Positions 8,529 through 17,572 of a stretch of DNA of 44,281 nt are shown in pieces. The notes under the pieces are model-generated. The model searched no databases, was not told the origin of the DNA, and saw nothing but the letters and a program-made list of their open reading frames with translations. Positions within the stretch are counted from its first letter, which is position 1; the number at the start of each line of letters is the position of its first letter. The position numbers and the translations under genes were made by a program. Origin of the DNA: Thomasclavelia cocleata (GTDB lineage Bacteria > Bacillota_I > Bacilli_A > Erysipelotrichales > Coprobacillaceae); NCBI RefSeq assembly GCF_900102365.1, contig NZ_FOIN01000013.1, positions 13,313-57,593 of the forward strand, given 5' to 3'.

Positions 8529-9814
8529 TAAACTACACTTCCTTCCAATATCCCATCATATTTATCAATTCTAATATCCACAATTTCACCAATCATATCC
8601 CTATCAGTCTTGACCTTTACTTTTAGATAATCACTTGCATGACCAATCAAGTAATCACCATCACGTTTTTCAAATAAAACTTTTAGTGATTTCCCAATTT
8701 GCTTTAAAGCAAAATCACGATTAAGTTCATTAGATAAAGCTAACAATCGATTAGCCCGATCATGCTTTATATGATCATTTACTTGGTTAGGCATCTTTGC
8801 AGCTGGTGTATTTTTACGTGGTGAATAAGGAAATACATGTAACTCACTATAATTTACCTTTTTAATAAAATCATATGTCTTATCAAACTCCTCATCTGTT
8901 TCACCAGGAAATCCTACAATCACATCTGTCGTAAAAGCAATATTTGGTAAATAACTACGAATCTTATTTATTTTTTCTAAATATTGATTAGTTGTATACT
9001 TACGATTCATGCGCTTTAATGTTTCATCACACCCTGCTTGTAAAGGGACATGTAAATGATCAACAATTATTTCATTAGAACCAATCAAATCAATTATTTC
9101 ATCACTGATTTGACTAGTTTCAATTGAAGAAATTCTTAGTCTCTTTAATCCCTCAATTTTTACTAAATCAACTAATAAATCATAAAAACTATAATCTTCC
9201 AAATCTTCACCATATCCAGCAGTATGAATACCTGTTAAAACAATTTCAACATAACCATTAGCAACCAAACGTGAAGCTTGATTTAAAACGCTATCTTTAC
9301 TTCTAGAGCGTACTCTCCCTCTGGCATATGGAATAATGCAATATGTACAAAAATTATTACATCCATCTTGAATCTTCAAAAATGCTCGTGTATTTTTAAA
9401 TCGATCAATATTTAAATCCTCAAATTTCTTTAAATTCATTATATTATCAACTTTTACAACCATTTTACCAGTTTTTAAATATTCATTTACATATTCAACA
9501 ATATTTTGACGATACTGTGTACCTAAAACAACCCCCACACCCTCAATCTGTTCAATTTCTTCAGGAGCTATTTGGCTATAACAGCCTACTACACATATTG
9601 TAGCTTGAGGGTTTTTACGAATTGCTTTACGAATCATCTGCCTAGATTTACTATCACCTGTATTAGTAACAGTACATGTATTAATTACATACACATCAGC
9701 CATTTGTTTAAAATCAACTTCTTGATAACCTGCATCATTAAATATTTTTAACATTGCATTAGATTCATATGTATTTACTTTACAACCTAAAGTATGGAAT
9801 GCTACTGTTTTCAT
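8528..9814 (-). CDS. mtaB: tRNA t6A37 methylthiotransferase
   Basis: Radical-SAM enzyme that converts t6A to ms2t6A at position 37 of ANN-decoding tRNAs. The 428 residues match MtaB in length. The N-terminal MTTase domain starts KTVAFHTLGCKVNTYES, with further cysteines in NTCTVTN and VVGCYSQ, the ligands of the auxiliary Fe-S cluster. The radical-SAM motif is CNNFCTYC (about residues 152-159), followed by IPYARGRVRSR. The C-terminal 60 residues form a TRAM-like domain. It is third in the rsmE operon, 9 bp after an unknown gene. RimO and MiaB paralogues are less likely because of the TLGCKVN start. Confidence 0.93.
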   Translation of the reverse strand: MKTVAFHTLGCKVNTYESNAMLKIFNDAGYQEVDFKQMADVYVINTCTVTNTGDSKSRQMIRKAIRKNPQATICVVGCYSQIAPEEIEQIEGVGVVLGTQYRQNIVEYVNEYLKTGKMVVKVDNIMNLKKFEDLNIDRFKNTRAFLKIQDGCNNFCTYCIIPYARGRVRSRSKDSVLNQASRLVANGYVEIVLTGIHTAGYGEDLEDYSFYDLLVDLVKIEGLKRLRISSIETSQISDEIIDLIGSNEIIVDHLHVPLQAGCDETLKRMNRKYTTNQYLEKINKIRSYLPNIAFTTDVIVGFPGETDEEFDKTYDFIKKVNYSELHVFPYSPRKNTPAAKMPNQVNDHIKHDRANRLLALSNELNRDFALKQIGKSLKVLFEKRDGDYLIGHASDYLKVKVKTDRDMIGEIVDIRIDKYDGILEGSVV

Positions 9815-9823
9815 TTAATCACC

Positions 9824-10591
9824 TTATTTTAATTTCTTTTTTATTTTTTTATAAGTTCTATCTCCAATAAATCTATGTTCATATAAATATTCTAAAATAT
9901 CTTCCTCACTATCATGACTAATTATCTTATTTATTACACATTTTATTATATTTAGTTCAGGATATTCTTTTGTATATTTATCAATTAAACATATTTCATT
10001 TGTTATTCTATTGTTATTAAATTGGTAAACCACTTTAAAATCATCATGATATAAATATTCGTTTTCACCATCTTGACCTACTAACTGTAAAGTAGAAAAA
10101 TCCGAATTATATGCTTGCATATCATATAATTTAAGGAATATATCTATATCTTTAGAAAATTCTTTAATATACATCAAATGATGCTTTAAAGTTATTAATA
10201 AGTAATCATTAAGATAATATCTATTTAAAAATGGTTCTAAAAAAGGAATATAAATTACTTCACCACTCTTACAATCTTTGAAACTAACAAGCTTTGCACT
10301 AACTTTTTTAATTTCATCAAGAAAAATTTTCTGCCTTTGTTTATAACTTATATGATCAAATAAATCATAGTTATCAGCTAAAAAACTATTATAACACAGA
10401 TCAATTTCTTTCTTTGCTCTAATTCCTTTTAATATAACCTCATAAGCAAATAAATCCCAAGGATTTTTTACTTTATAAGAAAATCCTTCTTCTATAATTT
10501 CTTTACTTCCTAAATTAACAAAGTCAAATAAATTAGTTTGATTTAATCTTATTTTATAACGATACTTATATAATAACTCTAAAATTTTCAT
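9824..10591 (-). CDS. Conserved-looking protein of unknown function in the rsmE-mtaB operon
   Basis: The product has 255 residues and no family I recognise. It is rich in Lys, Tyr, Asp and Ile, has no signal peptide or membrane segment, and is probably a soluble cytoplasmic protein. The N-terminal half is predicted mainly helical. The centre has a charged, tyrosine-rich stretch (QDGENEYLYHDDFKVVYQFNNN), and the C-terminus is very basic (DRTYKKIKKKLK). Its ATG overlaps the rsmE stop by four bases (ATGA), so it is translationally coupled to rsmE, and mtaB follows 9 bp later. Composition matches the neighbours. A role tied to RNA modification is suggested only by context. Confidence 0.75.
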   Translation of the reverse strand: MKILELLYKYRYKIRLNQTNLFDFVNLGSKEIIEEGFSYKVKNPWDLFAYEVILKGIRAKKEIDLCYNSFLADNYDLFDHISYKQRQKIFLDEIKKVSAKLVSFKDCKSGEVIYIPFLEPFLNRYYLNDYLLITLKHHLMYIKEFSKDIDIFLKLYDMQAYNSDFSTLQLVGQDGENEYLYHDDFKVVYQFNNNRITNEICLIDKYTKEYPELNIIKCVINKIISHDSEEDILEYLYEHRFIGDRTYKKIKKKLK

Positions 10592-11328
10592 TTACCGATC
10601 TCCCTAACATAACCAATTACACTTAATAAATATAATGGAGCAGTTTCACTTCTTAAAATCCTTTTTCCTAAAGAACATGCAGTTATCCCTAGTGACTCCA
10701 TCATTACAATTTCATCTTGATCAAAACCACCCTCACTACCAACGATAACAGTAATTTTGTCACCTGACTCTAATTTATCTAAAGATTGTTTTAAAGCCAT
10801 ATGCTTACCAGCCTTAGATATTTCTTCATAAGCTACTAAATTATATGTACCTAAATATTCATCCAATTCTTTTAGTTCGATAACATTAACAATTTTTGGT
10901 ATTTTATTTCTTCGTGATTGTTGGGAAGCTTCTTTTAAAATTTTTTCATAACGAATTAATTTTTTAGAAAATTTCTTTTTATCACTTTTAACTACACAAC
11001 GTCTTGTTAGAAGAGGGACAACTCTAGTCACACCCAATTCGGTCGCTTTTTGTAAAACTAATTCAAATTTATCCCCTTTAGGTAAAGCATATACTAAAGT
11101 TACTTCAACATCTAATTCATTGTTCTCCTCAATTTTTTCAACAATACTAATTATTCCCTTATCAACCTCATCAATTTCACATAAATATACCTGTCCATTT
11201 ATATCAATACAAATAATCTTTTCACCATTCTTACTTCTCATAACTGTTTTTAAATGATGTAAATCATCAGTTGAGAAAACAAAAGTGTTTTTACTTGTTA
11301 AATTTTCATTAATAAAATATCGCTGCAT
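10588..11328 (-). CDS. rsmE: 16S rRNA m3U1498 methyltransferase
   Basis: SPOUT-class SAM-dependent enzyme that N3-methylates U1498 of 16S rRNA in the assembled 30S subunit. The 246 residues are the usual length. The N-terminal PUA-like domain begins MQRYFINE and has HHLKTVMRSKNGE. The C-terminal knotted domain has VYALPKGDKFELVLQKATELG, QQSRRNKIP, VGSEGGFDQDE and SLGKRILRSETAPLY, all signature segments. The ATG at 11328 is preceded by GGAGG with a 6-base gap. It heads the operon rsmE-unknown-mtaB-murE; a TAGAAT -10 about 20 bp upstream is a plausible but weak promoter. Confidence 0.95.
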   Translation of the reverse strand: MQRYFINENLTSKNTFVFSTDDLHHLKTVMRSKNGEKIICIDINGQVYLCEIDEVDKGIISIVEKIEENNELDVEVTLVYALPKGDKFELVLQKATELGVTRVVPLLTRRCVVKSDKKKFSKKLIRYEKILKEASQQSRRNKIPKIVNVIELKELDEYLGTYNLVAYEEISKAGKHMALKQSLDKLESGDKITVIVGSEGGFDQDEIVMMESLGITACSLGKRILRSETAPLYLLSVIGYVREIGK

Positions 11329-11401
11329 AATAATCCTCCGCTACCATTCTATCATGTTTAATACCTGGATAAAAGAATTTTAGCCTATCAATATTTCTTT
11401 T

Positions 11402-11444
11402 AAAAATAAAAATAGACCTTAAAATTGAACATATTAAAGTCTAT
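11402..11444 (-). terminator. Intrinsic terminator of the yihY-like gene
   Basis: On the minus strand a 10-bp stem (TAGACTTTAA with TTAAGGTCTA, one wobble pair) is followed by TTTTTATTTTT. It separates this gene from the rsmE operon. Confidence 0.75.
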
Positions 11445-11461
11445 TAATAAAATATATATCA

Positions 11462-12271
11462 CTATACTATAGATTTAAACTTCTTAAGTACTCCTTTAAT
11501 AATTTTATCACCCCAATTATAATACCACATATGTTTATAACAACTATACAAACGAGAGTTATTAAACTCCTGATTTAAACAATATCCAAAGTAAATAATA
11601 CTGGAAACAAGATATATTGAAATCAATAAAATTACTAAACCTGCTAACGGGCCATATAAGATATCATATCTAGTATAATGCTCAACATAATATATAAATG
11701 TTAATCCTATTATCATTATTCCACAACTTGAAAATACCGAACCAATTATTCCATATCTTTTAGGTTTCTTTTCAAAAGATAAAAAACGATAAAATAAATA
11801 AAAGAATATTAATAAGCCCACTATCATAACAATTATCTCACTAATAAAATAATTAAGAATTGCTAAAATAATCAAACCAATTATTAATAAAATAAACATA
11901 AATATTGCTTTAATTCTTATCAATATCCCATAAGTAGAAAATCCTTCATCATTCATTGAAATAAGCATAAACGAATAACAAGCATTACTGGCTAAATAAA
12001 TTGACAATGATAAGGATATAATCATTGATAAATAAGTATTGTATTCTCTTGATAAAATATATTGAATAAATGGTGCTAATAATTTTTCTGGTACATAACT
12101 ATATAAAAAATTTATTAATTCAGGATTATTTAAAATCTCATTTTGAAATATTTTTAACACTATTATTAATCCTGGCAACAAAGCCAGTAAAAAACAAAAA
12201 CTTGATGAATAGCGAAAGAGATTTCCCTGAGGGGAAATAAACTTTTTAATAACATTTTTTAATCTTTGCAT
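11462..12271 (-). CDS. YihY/BrkB-family inner-membrane protein
   Basis: A 269-residue integral membrane protein with about six hydrophobic segments. It has the family pattern: FRYSSSFCFLLALLPGLI in the first segment, a central pair of long helices, and the C-terminal YGPLAGLVILLISIYLV followed by YFGYCLNQEFN, matching the YihY pattern of YG-G-L--L---Y-------GA--N-E. The family was once annotated as ribonuclease BN; its true function is unknown. The start at 12271 was chosen because AGAGGTG lies 6 bases before it. An in-frame upstream ATG at 12298 has no ribosome site and adds only a hydrophilic extension. It is transcribed as a single gene between two terminators. Confidence 0.85.
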   Translation of the reverse strand: MQRLKNVIKKFISPQGNLFRYSSSFCFLLALLPGLIIVLKIFQNEILNNPELINFLYSYVPEKLLAPFIQYILSREYNTYLSMIISLSLSIYLASNACYSFMLISMNDEGFSTYGILIRIKAIFMFILLIIGLIILAILNYFISEIIVMIVGLLIFFYLFYRFLSFEKKPKRYGIIGSVFSSCGIMIIGLTFIYYVEHYTRYDILYGPLAGLVILLISIYLVSSIIYFGYCLNQEFNNSRLYSCYKHMWYYNWGDKIIKGVLKKFKSIV

Positions 12272-12343
12272 TAATTCACCTCTATCAACGATATTCATTA
12301 CCTATTTTAGATATTTTATTCATAGAAACTAACTATATTTAAA

Positions 12344-12373
12344 TAAAAAGACAATGCAATTATTTGCATTGCC
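12344..12373 (-). terminator. Intrinsic terminator of clpB
   Basis: CAATGCAA and TTGCATTG pair around a four-base loop (12352-12371); on the minus strand TTTTTATTT follows. Confidence 0.85.
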
Positions 12374-12382
12374 TAATAATAT

Positions 12383-14947
12383 TTAAGTTAATATTTTAAA
12401 ACCATTATCATAATCAATCATTATAGTACTTCCATTTCTAATTGATCCTTTAATCATTTCACGAGCTATTAACGTTTCAATATTTGATTGGATAAATCGT
12501 TTTAATGGACGAGCACCAAATGTTATATCATAACCTTGTTCACTGATAACTGCTTTAGCATGATCACTAACATTAATTATGATTTTTTTATCACTTAAAC
12601 GATCTGAGAGCTGATTAATAAATTTATCAATAATTTTATTAACCACACTTTGATCAAGTGAATTAAAATAAACTATCTCATCAATACGATTCAAAAATTC
12701 TGGTTTAAAATGTGCTTTCAACTCATTTTCAACAGCCTTGTGCGTATCATCATTATTACCTTCTAATAAATAATTTGAACCAATATTAGATGTCATAATA
12801 ATGATTGTATTTTTAAAACTTACTAAATTACCTTTCGAATCAGTAATCCGACCATCATCCAATACTTGTAATAATATATTAAATACTTCAGGATGAGCTT
12901 TTTCAATTTCATCTAATAAAACGATACTATAAGGATGACGTCGTACTGCTTCAGTTAATTGCCCTCCCTCTTCATAACCAACATATCCTGGTGGGGCCCC
13001 AACTAATCTAGACACACTAAATTTCTCCATATATTCAGACATATCTATTCGAACAATATTTCTTTCTGTATCAAACAATTGCTCAGCTAATGATTTAGCA
13101 ACCTCTGTTTTACCAACTCCTGTAGGTCCTAAGAATAGAAAACTTCCAATTGGGCGATTTTCATCATTAATTCCTGCGCGGGATCTAAGAATGGCATCCG
13201 TAACTTTCTCAATTGCATCATCTTGACCAATTACTCTTACTTTTAATGCTTCATCTAATCGTAATAATTTTTCACGTTCAGATTCCATTAGTTTATTAAC
13301 TGGTATTCCTGTCCAACGAGCGATTACTTCACTAACTGTTTCAACTGATACCTTTTCTTGTAATAGATCATCTTCGTTTTTTGAAGCTTCAAATTGTTCA
13401 ATTTCTTTTTCAATTTGTGGTAAAGTTTGATATTTAATTTTTGATGCTTCTTCTAAATTACCTTCTGTTTGATATTTATCTTTTAATGCTTCTAAACGAA
13501 CTTTTTGATCTTTTAATTCCTTTATATGATCTAATGATTTCTTTTCTTCCTGCCATTTATCAGTTAACCCTTTTACTTCTTCATCTAAAGATGCTATACG
13601 GCCTTTGATTTCATTTAAACGCTTTTCATTATCTTCATTTTTATCCTCTTTTTCAATTGAAATTCGTTCCATCTCTAAACGATTCTTCTCACGAGTAATA
13701 ACATCTAACTCTTCAGGTAATGAATCAATTTCCATTCTAATTGAAGCACAAGCCTCATCAATCAAATCAATTGCTTTGTCAGGTAAAAAACGATCTGTAA
13801 TATAACGCTGTGACATATTTACTGCCCCAATAATAGCACTATCAGTAATTTGCACTCCATGATGTGATTCAAAAGAATCTTTTAAACCTCTTAATATTGC
13901 AATTGTATCATCTTGGTCTGGTTCATCAACTTGAACCTTTTGAAATCTTCTTTCTAAAGCAGCATCTTTTTCAATATACATTCGATATTCATCTAAAGTC
14001 GTAGCTCCAATACAATGTAATTCTCCACGTGCCAACATTGGTTTTAACAAATTAGCAGCATCCATCGCACCATCTGTTTTACCTGCACCAACTAATTGAT
14101 GAATCTCATCAATAAATAAAATGATTTCACCCTCAGCTTTTTTTATTTCATTTAAAACCGCTTTTAATCGCTCTTCAAACTCACCACGATACTTAGCACC
14201 AGCTACTAATGCACCTAAATCTAATTCATATAAAGTCTTATTTTGTAAAGAGACAGGAACATCATTTTTAAAAATACGCCATGCTAACCCTTCAACAATT
14301 GCAGTTTTACCAACTCCTGGTTCACCAATCAAAATAGGATTATTCTTTGTTTTACGTGATAATATCTGAATTACTCTTCGAATTTCTTCATCACGACCGA
14401 TAACTGGATCAAGTTTTCCATCAGCAACATCCTTAGTTAAATCACGTCCATATTTTTCTAATACTTCATACTGATTTTCTGGATTTTGACTATTAACCAT
14501 ATTACCACCCCGCATTTCATCAATAATTTTTTTAACTTCTTTACAATTCAAATTATATTCATTTAATAAATCTTTTACCCAACTACTATTAAGCTCAAAC
14601 AATGCTATTATCAAATGTTCTACACTTAAATATTCATCCTTAAATTTATTCATTTGTTTATCAGCTAAACTAAATAATTGATTTAAATCATAAGAAATAC
14701 GTATACTATTTATATCAACATTACTAACAACTGGTTTGCTTTGCAATCTACCTGACAAGTTGTTTTGTATCCCTGCAATATCAACATTGCTTTTAGATAA
14801 AACTCGATATAAAATTCCCGCATTATCTTCTAATAATGCTAATAAAAAATGTTCTACATCTACTACTTGATGACCCATTTCACTAGCCATCATAATTGCC
14901 TTTTGGATTGCTTCTTGCATCTTGGCAGTCCATTTTTCAATGTTCAT
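12383..14947 (-). CDS. clpB: ATP-dependent disaggregase ClpB
   Basis: Hexameric AAA+ chaperone that, with DnaK, threads and resolubilises aggregated proteins in the cytoplasm. The 854 residues match full-length ClpB. In order: Clp-N domain (two repeats, about 1-145), AAA-1 with Walker A GEPGVGKT and the DEIHQL box, a long coiled-coil middle domain (about 400-520, Lys/Glu-rich) that marks ClpB rather than ClpC or ClpA, AAA-2 with GPTGVGKT and [12 protein letters not shown], and a ClpB-type C-domain. The ATG at 14947 is 8 bases after AAGGAG; a GTG three codons upstream is in frame but overlaps the ribosome site. It is monocistronic, with a consensus promoter embedded in two CIRCE operators, so HrcA heat-shock control is expected. 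Confidence 0.97.
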   Translation of the reverse strand: MNIEKWTAKMQEAIQKAIMMASEMGHQVVDVEHFLLALLEDNAGILYRVLSKSNVDIAGIQNNLSGRLQSKPVVSNVDINSIRISYDLNQLFSLADKQMNKFKDEYLSVEHLIIALFELNSSWVKDLLNEYNLNCKEVKKIIDEMRGGNMVNSQNPENQYEVLEKYGRDLTKDVADGKLDPVIGRDEEIRRVIQILSRKTKNNPILIGEPGVGKTAIVEGLAWRIFKNDVPVSLQNKTLYELDLGALVAGAKYRGEFEERLKAVLNEIKKAEGEIILFIDEIHQLVGAGKTDGAMDAANLLKPMLARGELHCIGATTLDEYRMYIEKDAALERRFQKVQVDEPDQDDTIAILRGLKDSFESHHGVQITDSAIIGAVNMSQRYITDRFLPDKAIDLIDEACASIRMEIDSLPEELDVITREKNRLEMERISIEKEDKNEDNEKRLNEIKGRIASLDEEVKGLTDKWQEEKKSLDHIKELKDQKVRLEALKDKYQTEGNLEEASKIKYQTLPQIEKEIEQFEASKNEDDLLQEKVSVETVSEVIARWTGIPVNKLMESEREKLLRLDEALKVRVIGQDDAIEKVTDAILRSRAGINDENRPIGSFLFLGPTGVGKTEVAKSLAEQLFDTERNIVRIDMSEYMEKFSVSRLVGAPPGYVGYEEGGQLTEAVRRHPYSIVLLDEIEKAHPEVFNILLQVLDDGRITDSKGNLVSFKNTIIIMTSNIGSNYLLEGNNDDTHKAVENELKAHFKPEFLNRIDEIVYFNSLDQSVVNKIIDKFINQLSDRLSDKKIIINVSDHAKAVISEQGYDITFGARPLKRFIQSNIETLIAREMIKGSIRNGSTIMIDYDNGFKILT

Positions 14948-14963
14948 GTTAACCACTCCTTTT

Positions 14964-14990
14964 TTAGCACTCTTTCTCCCTAAGTGCTAA
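14964..14990. promoter_or_regulatory. CIRCE operator 1 (HrcA site), downstream of the clpB -10
   Basis: TTAGCACTC, a 9-bp spacer and AAGTGCTAA match the CIRCE consensus (TTAGCACTC-N9-GAGTGCTAA) at 17 of 18 arm positions. It covers the clpB 5' leader just after the expected transcription start. Confidence 0.93.
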
Positions 14991-14994
14991 CTAC

Positions 14995-15022
14995 ATTATA
15001 CAACTAATTTTAGCACTGTCAA
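14995..15022 (-). promoter_or_regulatory. Sigma-A promoter of clpB
   Basis: TTGACA (15017-15022) and TATAAT (14995-15000) are perfect hexamers with a 16-bp spacer. The -35 is inside CIRCE 2 and the start site abuts CIRCE 1. Confidence 0.88.
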
Positions 15023-15036
15023 TATCAAAGTGCTAA
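15010..15036. promoter_or_regulatory. CIRCE operator 2 (HrcA site), over the clpB -35
   Basis: TTAGCACTG, 9-bp spacer, AAGTGCTAA: 16 of 18 consensus arm positions. It overlaps the -35 hexamer, so HrcA binding would block polymerase. Confidence 0.9.
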
Positions 15037-15144
15037 ATTAACTAATTATAAAAAACTTTATTACTATTCACAGCCTCTAAAAACCAAGAAAATATCACGA
15101 AATATGAAAAAAGTATCATATTAAGACAGATTTTATAAACTGTT

Positions 15145-15453
15145 TTGCCAATAAATAAATCATATAATTCAATAGTATTACACAACAAGTATTTTATTAA
15201 TTTAAATATTATGTCTAGCTGTATCAAAAGAGTTGGTCAATTATGTAAAGAAGCTAGTGTTGTTTTAACTAACATTGGTGCAATATTTCCATATGAAAAC
15301 GATCCACAAGCTTCTAATATTAGAATTTCCTTTTCTTATCCACCAATTGATGAATTATCTAAAGCTGCAAACCTGCTTTGTATTTGTGTACAAATAGCAG
15401 CAATTGAAAAACTATTAAATTTAAAAGACAATCACATCTCGATTGTCTTTTAA
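15145..15453 (+). pseudogene. C-terminal remnant of an aspartate-aminotransferase-like gene
   Basis: The segment from about 15208 encodes CIKRVGQLCKEASVVLTN, then NIRISFSYPPIDELSKAANL and CVQIAAIEKLLNLK. This reads like the last 75 residues of the fold-type I, PLP-dependent aspartate aminotransferases (PF12897 type), whose C-termini have CKEAGVVLT, NIRI-P-YP-LEEL and a CVK-A-IEKLL helix. The catalytic domain, including the PLP lysine, is absent; DNA upstream (15037-15200) encodes nothing recognisable. The last codons fall in a terminator hairpin. I infer a gene lost by deletion, with the end retained next to an Rpn-type mobile gene. The first ~20 codons of the open frame are probably not original. 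Expression is unlikely. Confidence 0.6.
15423..15451. terminator. Bidirectional intrinsic terminator
   Basis: AAAAGACAATC (15423-15433) and GATTGTCTTTT (15441-15451) form a perfect 11-bp stem with a 7-base loop, with T-runs in both directions. It ends the aminotransferase remnant (plus) and the Rpn gene (minus). Confidence 0.85.
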
Positions 15454-15456
15454 ACA

Positions 15457-16410
15457 CTAATTACTATTATCTATTCTTTCTTTAAATACTTCAAACTCAT
15501 CTTCTTCAAATATATATTTGCTTATTAACTTTAACTGTTTTTCACTTAATCCTTCTATCCATCCACTGCATTCCTGATGATATCTTCTTTCAATCTGTTC
15601 TTTAATCATTTCAATAAGCATCTCTTTTTTTCCTTTTTCAATCCCTTGTTTTATCCCTATTTCAATACCTTCTTCTAATCCCTTACTGTGATACTCATCT
15701 TTAAATGATTCTGTTCTTATTCTCGCTAATGCTAACTGATTCGCTATCGACCACATTGGCTCATTGTTCCTAAACTTGTCATACATCTTTATCACCATCC
15801 CGATTATGTCTTCTTCTTTCTCCTCTATTATACCAGTATATTCATTCTTTATAAACAGATAACATAACCTTTCCAAATCATTTAATTCTTTAACCTCTTT
15901 TTCTTTTAGGAGCTTTTCAATATGTTTCATCTTAATAAAATAGCGATAGTTTAGATTACCATTTTCCATCCTTCCATTGCTGTCTCTATATGCATAATCC
16001 CTAATCAAACAATCGTCATCATCATTGATAAAGATGATTTGATATACTGGTCTTAACATATTATACTTCTCACCAGCATCTAACTGTTCTACCAAAAGTC
16101 TGGCTCCATAAAACTGAAATCTTGCTGATTCGCTGTTAGAGCTGCCTGCCATCTGCATTTCTATATCAATAATTCTGCCAGTTTCATCAACAGCACAAAT
16201 ATCTAAAATAATATTTTTAGCAAGAACAGTATTTTGATTGATTTCAGGATTTTTAACAATCATTTTTTTACAGTCGATATTGGTAACGAGTTTAACGATG
16301 TACTTTCTTAACATTTTGGATTCAGCAGTATCTCTGGAAAGAAGATATTTAAAGAAAAGATCATTATTAAATTTAACTAAATCATTTTGATAATTAATTA
16401 CTTCACTCAT
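15457..16410 (-). CDS. Rpn/PDDEXK-family nuclease (putative transposase-like)
   Basis: The 317-residue protein matches the Rpn / PDDEXK_2 family, recombination-promoting DNA endonucleases often annotated as putative transposases. The N-terminus (NDLFFKYLLSR) is typical (D-FFK-lf), and the nuclease core is about residues 65-90: LDICAVDETGRIIDIEMQ gives the D...ExQ signature. SARFQFYGARLLVEQL and YNMLRPVYQIIFI follow. The C-terminal third is charged and coiled, with short GIEIGIKQGIEKGKKE repeats typical of the family. The ATG at 16410 has an excellent AGGAGG site that is buried in a 41-bp inverted repeat. It is a monocistronic gene flanked by terminators and a broken gene, fitting a roaming element. 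Confidence 0.87.
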   Translation of the reverse strand: MSEVINYQNDLVKFNNDLFFKYLLSRDTAESKMLRKYIVKLVTNIDCKKMIVKNPEINQNTVLAKNIILDICAVDETGRIIDIEMQMAGSSNSESARFQFYGARLLVEQLDAGEKYNMLRPVYQIIFINDDDDCLIRDYAYRDSNGRMENGNLNYRYFIKMKHIEKLLKEKEVKELNDLERLCYLFIKNEYTGIIEEKEEDIIGMVIKMYDKFRNNEPMWSIANQLALARIRTESFKDEYHSKGLEEGIEIGIKQGIEKGKKEMLIEMIKEQIERRYHQECSGWIEGLSEKQLKLISKYIFEEDEFEVFKERIDNSN

Positions 16411-16414
16411 ACAA

Positions 16415-16455
16415 TAATCCTCCTATTATTTTTTACAAAATAATCAGGAGGATTA
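16415..16455 (-). promoter_or_regulatory. Hairpin sequestering the ribosome-binding site of the Rpn gene
   Basis: On the minus-strand transcript, TAATCCTCCT (16446-16455) pairs with AGGAGGATTA (16415-16424), and ATTATTTT pairs with AAAATAAT around a 4-base loop: 18 bp with a single bulge. The Shine-Dalgarno AGGAGG lies wholly in the 3' arm, 6 bases from the ATG, so translation should be strongly reduced when the stem forms. The rest of the gap up to 16657 shows nothing recognisable. Confidence 0.75.
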
Positions 16456-16657
16456 CTTTTAAAAATCAAAAATCAGTATTGATAAATACCACGAACTCAT
16501 TTACTAATAACATAACAAAAACAAGATTAAAATCAAATCCACACATGCTTTTTTGAAGTTTCCTATTTATTTGACTGCGAATGGTAACAAAATTTTAACT
16601 TACCCCTTCACACTATAAAAATTATAAATCACTATATAATTTTCCAACAGCTGTACT

Positions 16658-16685
16658 AAAAAAAGAGTACTAATAATTAGTACTC
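16658..16685 (-). terminator. Intrinsic terminator of the rubrerythrin gene
   Basis: GAGTACTAAT and ATTAGTACTC are perfect 10-bp arms around one base; on the minus strand seven T residues follow. Confidence 0.85.
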
Positions 16686-16703
16686 ATAAAATTAATATAT
16701 ATC

Positions 16704-17249
16704 TTATTTACCGAAATATCTTTCAAGTAATCCAGCAAATGCTTTACCATGTCTTGCTTCATCACGAGCCATTTCATGAACTGTATCATGAATTGCATCT
16801 AAGTTTGCAGCTTTAGCTTTTTTAGCTAATTCTGTTTTACCCATTGTAGCACCATTTTCTGCTTCAACACGCATTTCTAAGTTTTTCTTAGTAGAATCAG
16901 TTACAACTTCTCCTAATAATTCTGCAAATTTTGCAGCATGTTCAGCTTCTTCATAAGCTGCTTTTTCCCAATATAAACCAATTTCAGGATACCCTTCACG
17001 ATGTGCAACACGTGCCATTGCTAAATACATACCTACTTCAGAACATTCACCTTCAAAATTAGCTCTTAATTCTTTTTTAATTTCTTCATCAACATCTTTA
17101 GCAACACCAACTACGTGTTCAGCAGCCCATGTCATTTCTCCAGTTTGTTCAACAAACTTATCAGCACCCACTTTACATACAGGACATTGTTCAGGTGCTT
17201 TATCTCCTTCATAAACATATCCACATACAGAACATACAAATTTAGCCAT
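16704..17249 (-). CDS. rbr: Reverse rubrerythrin (NADH-dependent peroxide reductase component)
   Basis: The 181-residue cytoplasmic non-haem iron protein reduces hydrogen peroxide (and possibly oxygen) in anaerobes, taking electrons from NAD(P)H-linked oxidoreductases. The domain order is reversed from classical rubrerythrin: the rubredoxin Fe(SCys)4 domain comes first (CSVC at 6-9 and CPVC at 22-25), then the four-helix ferritin-like diiron domain with [39 protein letters not shown] and DEARHGKAF supplying Glu/His ligands. This matches the clostridial reverse-rubrerythrin class. GGAGG precedes the ATG by a normal gap. A sigma-A promoter and a PerR-like box lie upstream, so peroxide induction is likely. 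Confidence 0.94.
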   Translation of the reverse strand: MAKFVCSVCGYVYEGDKAPEQCPVCKVGADKFVEQTGEMTWAAEHVVGVAKDVDEEIKKELRANFEGECSEVGMYLAMARVAHREGYPEIGLYWEKAAYEEAEHAAKFAELLGEVVTDSTKKNLEMRVEAENGATMGKTELAKKAKAANLDAIHDTVHEMARDEARHGKAFAGLLERYFGK

Positions 17250-17278
17250 TATAATTTTCCTCCATTTTTCTTATTTAT

Positions 17279-17293
17279 GTGTAATCATTATCA
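17279..17293 (-). promoter_or_regulatory. PerR-box-like operator
   Basis: TGATAAT-G-ATTACAC matches the 7-1-7 PerR consensus TTATAATNATTATAA at 11 of 14 arm positions. It lies just downstream of the predicted start of rbr transcription. Confidence 0.5.
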
Positions 17294-17311
17294 GTAATAA
17301 TTACTAATATT

Positions 17312-17339
17312 AGTATACTGTTTTTTTCATTAAAGTCAA
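17312..17339 (-). promoter_or_regulatory. Sigma-A promoter of rbr
   Basis: TTGACT (17334-17339) and TATACT (17312-17317) are separated by 16 bp, 60-90 bp before the start codon. The gap 17340-17510 beyond the promoter is AT-rich with nothing recognisable. Confidence 0.65.
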
Positions 17340-17510
17340 TAGAAAAAGTTAATTTTATTTTAAAAATCTTTTTAAATTAATATTTATATAACTTACTAAC
17401 AAAACAATCATTTATGTAAGTCATTATATCACTATATTCATAAATTTCATTATTTATGAATATTAATTATAAAATAAAATAGTAAAATCTATAATAGTAT
17501 ATTACATAAT

Positions 17511-17545
17511 AAAACTTACCGACTTCTTATATCGGTAAGTTTTTA
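17511..17545 (-). terminator. Terminator of the GH84 gene
   Basis: AACTTACCGA (17513-17522) pairs with TCGGTAAGTT (17532-17541) over 10 bp; T-rich tails occur on both strands, so it may work in both directions. Confidence 0.85.
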
Positions 17546-17572
17546 TAACGATAAAGTTTTATAAGAATTAAT

